A stretch of 8,462 nucleotides of DNA, taken from NCBI GenBank assembly GCA_035540755.1, contig DATLGD010000058.1, positions 1-8,462 of the forward strand, read 5' to 3'. Every line of letters starts with the position of its first letter. Positions within the stretch are counted from its first letter, which is position 1. Below, one piece after another: positions 5,850 to 8,462 of this stretch. The notes under the pieces were generated by a model. It did no database searches. It saw only the letters and a program-made list of their open reading frames with translations, and was not told where the DNA came from. Source of the stretch: DATLGD01 sp035540755 (GTDB lineage Bacteria; Actinomycetota; Actinomycetes; Mycobacteriales; SCTD01). Made by a program: the position numbers and the translations under genes.

Positions 5850-7498
5850 TCGGCCTCGTCGTCACCACCGCCGCCGGACGTCGCGGCGCCGGGCAGCTCG
5901 CCGCCGCGTTGCCCGACACGCGCACCTACGACGTGCGCGACCTCGCGACCGCGTGGTCGGAGTGCGACGGGCTCGTGTGCTTCCTCGCCACGGGCGCGAC
6001 CGTGCGCCTGCTGGCGCCGCTGCTTCAGGACAAGGGCACCGACCCTGGCGTCGTGTGCGTCGACGAGGCGCACCGCTTCGCCGTGTCGCTGGTGGGCGGG
6101 CACGGCGGGGGAGCCAACGACCTCGCCCGCGCGGTGGCGTCCGCGCTGGGCGCCGAGGCCGTGGTCACCACCGCCACCGACGCCGCCGGACTGCCGGGGC
6201 TGGACACCCTCAACTGGCCGGTCGAGGGCGCCGTGGCGGCGGTGTCGCGCGCCATGCTCGACGGCGAGCCGGTGCGCCTGGACGCCGACGCCACCTGGCC
6301 GCTCCCGCCGCTGCCGGTCGGCGACTCCGGCGAGCACGTCGTGCGCGTCACCGACCGGCTCGTCGAGGTGAACGACCGCACCGTCGTGCTGCGCCCGCCG
6401 TCGCTGGTGCTGGGGCTCGGCGCCTCCCGCGGGGTGTCCGCGGACGAAATCGAGCAGCTCGTCGACCGCGCGCTCGACGCGGCCGCTCTGTCGGCCGCGA
6501 GCGTCGCGGCGGCCGCGACCGTGGACGCCAAGGCGGACGAGGCCGGCCTGGTCGAGGCCTGCAGGCGCCGGAGATGGCCGCTGGTGACCTACCCGGCCGA
6601 GGCGCTCGCGCCGGTCGACGTGCCGAACCCGAGCGACGAGCCGCAGAAGGTGCTCGGCACCCCGAGCGTGGCCGAGGCGGCGGCCCTGCTGCACAGCGAC
6701 GGCGTGCTCGTCGTCGAGAAGACCAAGAGCGCCATGGCGACGGTCGCGGTCGCCCGGCGCCGCCCCCGCGGACGGCTCGCGCTCGTCGGTCTCGGTCCCG
6801 GTGCCCGCGACCTGCTCACGCCGCGCGCCGAGGCCGAGCTGCGCCGCGCCTCGGTGTGGGTCGGCCTCGACCAGTACGTCGACCAGGTGCGCGACCTCGC
6901 CCGGCCGGGCACGCGCCTCCTCGAGACCGGTCTCGGCAAGGAGGAGGAGCGTGCGCACAGCGCCGTCCGCGAGGCCGAGAAGGGTCACGCCGTGGCGCTC
7001 ATCGGCTCGGGTGACGCCGGCGTCTACGCGATGGCCAGCCCGGCGCTCGAGGTGGCCGGCGAGGACATCGACGTCGTCGGTGTTCCGGGGGTGACGGCGG
7101 CGCTCGCGGCCAGCAACCTGCTCGGCGCGCCGATGGGGCACGACCACGCGAGCATCAGCCTGTCGGACCTGCACACGCCCTGGCCGGCGATCGAGGCGCG
7201 CATCCGCGCTGTCGCCGAGGCCGACCTCGTCGTCACCTTCTACAACCCCCGCAGTCGTGGTCGTGACTGGCAGCTGCCCAAGGCGGTGTCGATGCTGCTC
7301 GAGCACCGCCCGGCGACCACGCCGGTCGGGGTCGTCACCGACGCGAGCCGCCCGCGCGAGAGCGTGCTGCTGACGACGCTCGGTGAGCTCGACCCGGCAC
7401 AGGTCACGATGCTCGCGTGCGTGGTGGTGGGGTCGTCCCAGACGCGCGTCGTCGCCGGCCGCATGGTGACGCCGAGGGGGTACCGGTGGATGGGCTGA
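5846..7498 (+). CDS. cobJ: CbiG-CobJ fusion: cobalt-precorrin-5A hydrolase + C17-methyltransferase
   Basis: Two-domain protein of 550 residues. The N-terminal part (about 1-300) is CbiG, which opens the delta-lactone of cobalt-precorrin-5A and releases acetaldehyde: LVCFLATGATVRLL, VGGHGGGANDLA (83-94), TTATDAAGLPGLDTLNW, and in its C-terminal subdomain LGLGASRGVSADEIEQL (about 189-205). The C-terminal part (about 311-550) is CobJ/CbiH, the C17 methylase that contracts the ring: LALVGLGPGARDLLTPRAEA, ALIGSGDAGVYAMASP (GSGD at 387-390), VPGVTAALAAS, and VTFYNPRSRGRDWQL. A spacer of a few residues (VARRRPRGR) joins them. Fusions of CbiG to CobJ are, from memory, common in actinobacteria. CbiG belongs to the cobalt-early route, so this fusion, with CbiD, suggests anaerobic-type ring contraction. 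The stop falls inside the ferredoxin start region (13-nt overlap). Confidence 0.94.
   Translation: MIGLVVTTAAGRRGAGQLAAALPDTRTYDVRDLATAWSECDGLVCFLATGATVRLLAPLLQDKGTDPGVVCVDEAHRFAVSLVGGHGGGANDLARAVASALGAEAVVTTATDAAGLPGLDTLNWPVEGAVAAVSRAMLDGEPVRLDADATWPLPPLPVGDSGEHVVRVTDRLVEVNDRTVVLRPPSLVLGLGASRGVSADEIEQLVDRALDAAALSAASVAAAATVDAKADEAGLVEACRRRRWPLVTYPAEALAPVDVPNPSDEPQKVLGTPSVAEAAALLHSDGVLVVEKTKSAMATVAVARRRPRGRLALVGLGPGARDLLTPRAEAELRRASVWVGLDQYVDQVRDLARPGTRLLETGLGKEEERAHSAVREAEKGHAVALIGSGDAGVYAMASPALEVAGEDIDVVGVPGVTAALAASNLLGAPMGHDHASISLSDLHTPWPAIEARIRAVAEADLVVTFYNPRSRGRDWQLPKAVSMLLEHRPATTPVGVVTDASRPRESVLLTTLGELDPAQVTMLACVVVGSSQTRVVAGRMVTPRGYRWMG
7475..7480 (+). promoter_or_regulatory. Shine-Dalgarno site for the ferredoxin gene
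   Basis: AGGGGG five bases upstream of GTG 7486. It decides the ferredoxin start: the frame is open further upstream, to an ATG at 7417, but that region is arginine- and glycine-rich shadow sequence inside cbiG-cobJ and has no ferredoxin character. Confidence 0.6.
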
Positions 7499-7722
7499 CC
7501 ACGTACCTGGTCACCGACGCGTGCACGGCGTGCGGGGCGTGCCTGCTCACCTGCCCCGAGCACGCGATCGTGCCGTCCGTGCCGCTGCAGGTGCGGGCCG
7601 ACCGGTGCACCGCCTGCGGCGAGTGCGTCGAGGTCTGCCCCGCCGACGCCCTGCTCGAGGTCCCCGTCGGAAATCAACAGCACCCTGGTGCTGTGGATTT
7701 CCTGGGGGGTGTTGTCCGGTGA
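7486..7722 (+). CDS. Small 2[4Fe-4S] ferredoxin
   Basis: A 78-residue protein with two complete CxxCxxCxxxCP motifs: cysteines 13, 16, 19, 23 (CTACGACLLTCP) and 41, 44, 47, 51 (CTACGECVEVCP). This is the bacterial-type 2[4Fe-4S] ferredoxin pattern, a soluble cytoplasmic electron carrier. It has no signal peptide or membrane segment. Its start overlaps the cbiG-cobJ stop by 13 bases and its stop overlaps the cobA start, so it is embedded in the operon. By inference it serves corrin synthesis, for example cobalt reduction before adenosylation, or an iron-sulfur step near ring contraction; the sequence does not say which. The last ~17 residues (GNQQHPGAVDFLGGVVR) lie beyond the conserved fold and are encoded by the inverted repeat at 7669-7702, so this tail may be a consequence of that element. 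Confidence 0.9.
   Translation: MDGLTTYLVTDACTACGACLLTCPEHAIVPSVPLQVRADRCTACGECVEVCPADALLEVPVGNQQHPGAVDFLGGVVR
7669..7702 (+). repeat. AT-rich imperfect inverted repeat (hairpin) before cobA
   Basis: Two 16-base arms (7669-7684 and 7687-7702) are complementary at 15 of 16 positions; the mismatch is A7676 against G7695. Left arm GGAAATCAACAGCACC, right arm GGTGCTGTGGATTTCC. After a three-base internal mismatch the stem can extend by four C-G pairs (7662-7665 with 7706-7709). The arms are clearly more AT-rich than the rest of the operon. It lies in the 3' end of the ferredoxin gene. No T-run follows, so it is not a classic intrinsic terminator. It could be an attenuator or RNA stabiliser, could mask the cobA ribosome site, or could be a small palindromic repeat that inserted here. 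Confidence 0.75.
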
Positions 7723-8462
7723 GGGCGGGGACGGTCGCGCTGGTCGGCGCCGGGCCGGGCGACCCGGGGCTGCTCACCCTGCGTGCCGCGCAGCTGCTCG
7801 GCGAGGCCGACGTCGTGCTCACCGACCGCCTGGTGAGCAAGGAGGTGCTCGAGCACGTGCGCCCCGAGGCGCAGGTGGTCGACGTCGGCAAGACCAGCTG
7901 GACCGGCACCGCCCCGCGCCAGGAGGAGATCAGCGCCCAGCTCGTCGCGCACGCCAAGGCCGGCCGGCGGGTGGTGCGGCTCAAGGGCGGCGACCCGTTC
8001 GTCTTCGGCCGGGGATCGGAGGAGGCCGAGGCGCTGGTCGCCGCCGGAGTGCCGTTCGAGGTCGTGCCCGGCATCAGCAGCGCCGTCGCCGTGCCGGCCT
8101 ACGCCGGCATCCCGGTGACCGCCCGCGGCTGGACTCAGGACGTCTGCGTCGTCACCGGTCACCTCGACCCCGACGACCCCGCCAGCCGGGTGCGGTGGCA
8201 GGCCCTCGCCACCGGCCCCGGCACCCTGGTCATCCTCATGGGCCAGGACCGCCTGCCGCTGCTGACCTCCGGGCTCGTCCGGCACGGGCGGGACAAGAGC
8301 ACTCCCGCCGCCTGCATCGAGCAGGGCACCACGCCGGCGCAGCGCGTGGTCGTCAGCACGCTGGAGCACCTGGCGCGCGACGTCGCCGCGGCCGGCCTGC
8401 GCGCACCCGTCACCACCGTGGTCGGCGACGTCGTGCGGCTGCGCGACACCCTGCGCTGGTTC
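7719..8462 (+). CDS. cobA: Uroporphyrinogen-III C-methyltransferase CobA/SUMT (3' partial)
   Basis: SAM-dependent methylase that adds methyl groups at C2 and C7 of uroporphyrinogen III to make precorrin-2, the entry step to corrins and siroheme. The 248 codons in the window contain VALVGAGPGDPGLLTLRAAQ (residues 6-25), DVVLTDRLV, KGGDPFVFGRGSEEAEAL (GGDP at 90-93), VVPGISSAVAVPAYAGIPVT (115-134), LVILMG, and TTVVGDVVRLRDTLRWF at the window edge. SUMT proteins are about 250-280 residues, so it is nearly complete; no stop is seen, and I cannot exclude a C-terminal fusion. GTG 7719 overlaps the ferredoxin stop (GTGA). The likely ribosome site is the G-run at 7704-7709, part of which can pair into the adjacent hairpin. 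Confidence 0.93.
   Translation, partial: MRAGTVALVGAGPGDPGLLTLRAAQLLGEADVVLTDRLVSKEVLEHVRPEAQVVDVGKTSWTGTAPRQEEISAQLVAHAKAGRRVVRLKGGDPFVFGRGSEEAEALVAAGVPFEVVPGISSAVAVPAYAGIPVTARGWTQDVCVVTGHLDPDDPASRVRWQALATGPGTLVILMGQDRLPLLTSGLVRHGRDKSTPAACIEQGTTPAQRVVVSTLEHLARDVAAAGLRAPVTTVVGDVVRLRDTLRWF

Noticed and set aside
5795..7306. Long open frame on the minus strand (503 codons) opposite cbiG-cobJ
   Set aside because: Same GC-driven shadow: no domain motifs, and the opposite strand encodes a clear CbiG-CobJ protein.
7417..7485. Upstream extension of the ferredoxin frame to ATG 7417
   Set aside because: The extra 23 residues are Arg/Gly-rich shadow sequence inside cbiG-cobJ. GTG 7486 has a good Shine-Dalgarno site and gives a normal ferredoxin N-terminus.
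7662..7718. Intrinsic transcription terminator between the ferredoxin and cobA
   Set aside because: The hairpin is followed by a G-run and mixed sequence, not a T-run, and cobA starts immediately as an overlapping operon gene.
1..8462. Cobalamin riboswitch, CRISPR array, tRNA or insertion sequence
   Set aside because: No noncoding gap is large enough for a riboswitch or RNA gene, no regularly spaced short repeats are present, and no transposase-like protein is encoded.

Overview
The window is a dense cobalamin (vitamin B12) corrin-ring biosynthesis operon, all on the + strand. The very high GC content, strong GC bias at third codon positions, frequent GTG starts and gene order point to a high-GC actinobacterium. 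I cannot assign a genus.

Layout: the 3' end of a cobO-type gene (corrinoid adenosyltransferase, 1-131); a second, chimeric cobO-like gene whose first ~30 codons resemble the start of cobB (125-682); cobB (a,c-diamide synthase, 676-1986); cobI (C20 methyltransferase, 1983-2717); cobM (C11 methyltransferase, 2714-3529); cbiD (C1 methyltransferase, 3526-4671); cobL/cbiET (4668-5849); a cbiG-cobJ fusion (5846-7498); a two-cluster ferredoxin (7486-7722); and cobA (uroporphyrinogen-III methyltransferase, 7719 to the window edge). Nearly every junction is a 4-nt ATGA or GTGA stop/start overlap, so the genes are probably one translationally coupled message. There is no gene-free stretch, and I saw no internal promoter, riboswitch, tRNA, IS element or CRISPR.

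Together the genes cover much of the route from uroporphyrinogen III to the adenosylated corrin: CobA makes precorrin-2; CobI, CobJ, CobM, CbiD and CobL methylate the ring; CbiG opens the lactone; CobB amidates side chains a and c; CobO adds the adenosyl group. Not seen here are CobH/CbiC, CobK/CbiJ, the cobalt chelatase and any CobG-type oxygenase. Having CbiD and CbiG suggests ring contraction of the cobalt-early (anaerobic) type.

Two things stand out. First, the cobO region is duplicated. The last 131 bp of the upstream gene recur 551 bp downstream with one synonymous difference, and the intervening gene is an in-frame swap of a CobB P-loop head onto a CobO body. The head is only 77% identical to the cobB next door while the visible tail is about 99% identical to the upstream copy, so the two parts have different histories. 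Second, a comparatively AT-rich 16-bp inverted repeat lies in the last codons of the ferredoxin, just before cobA, and could sequester the cobA ribosome-binding site.
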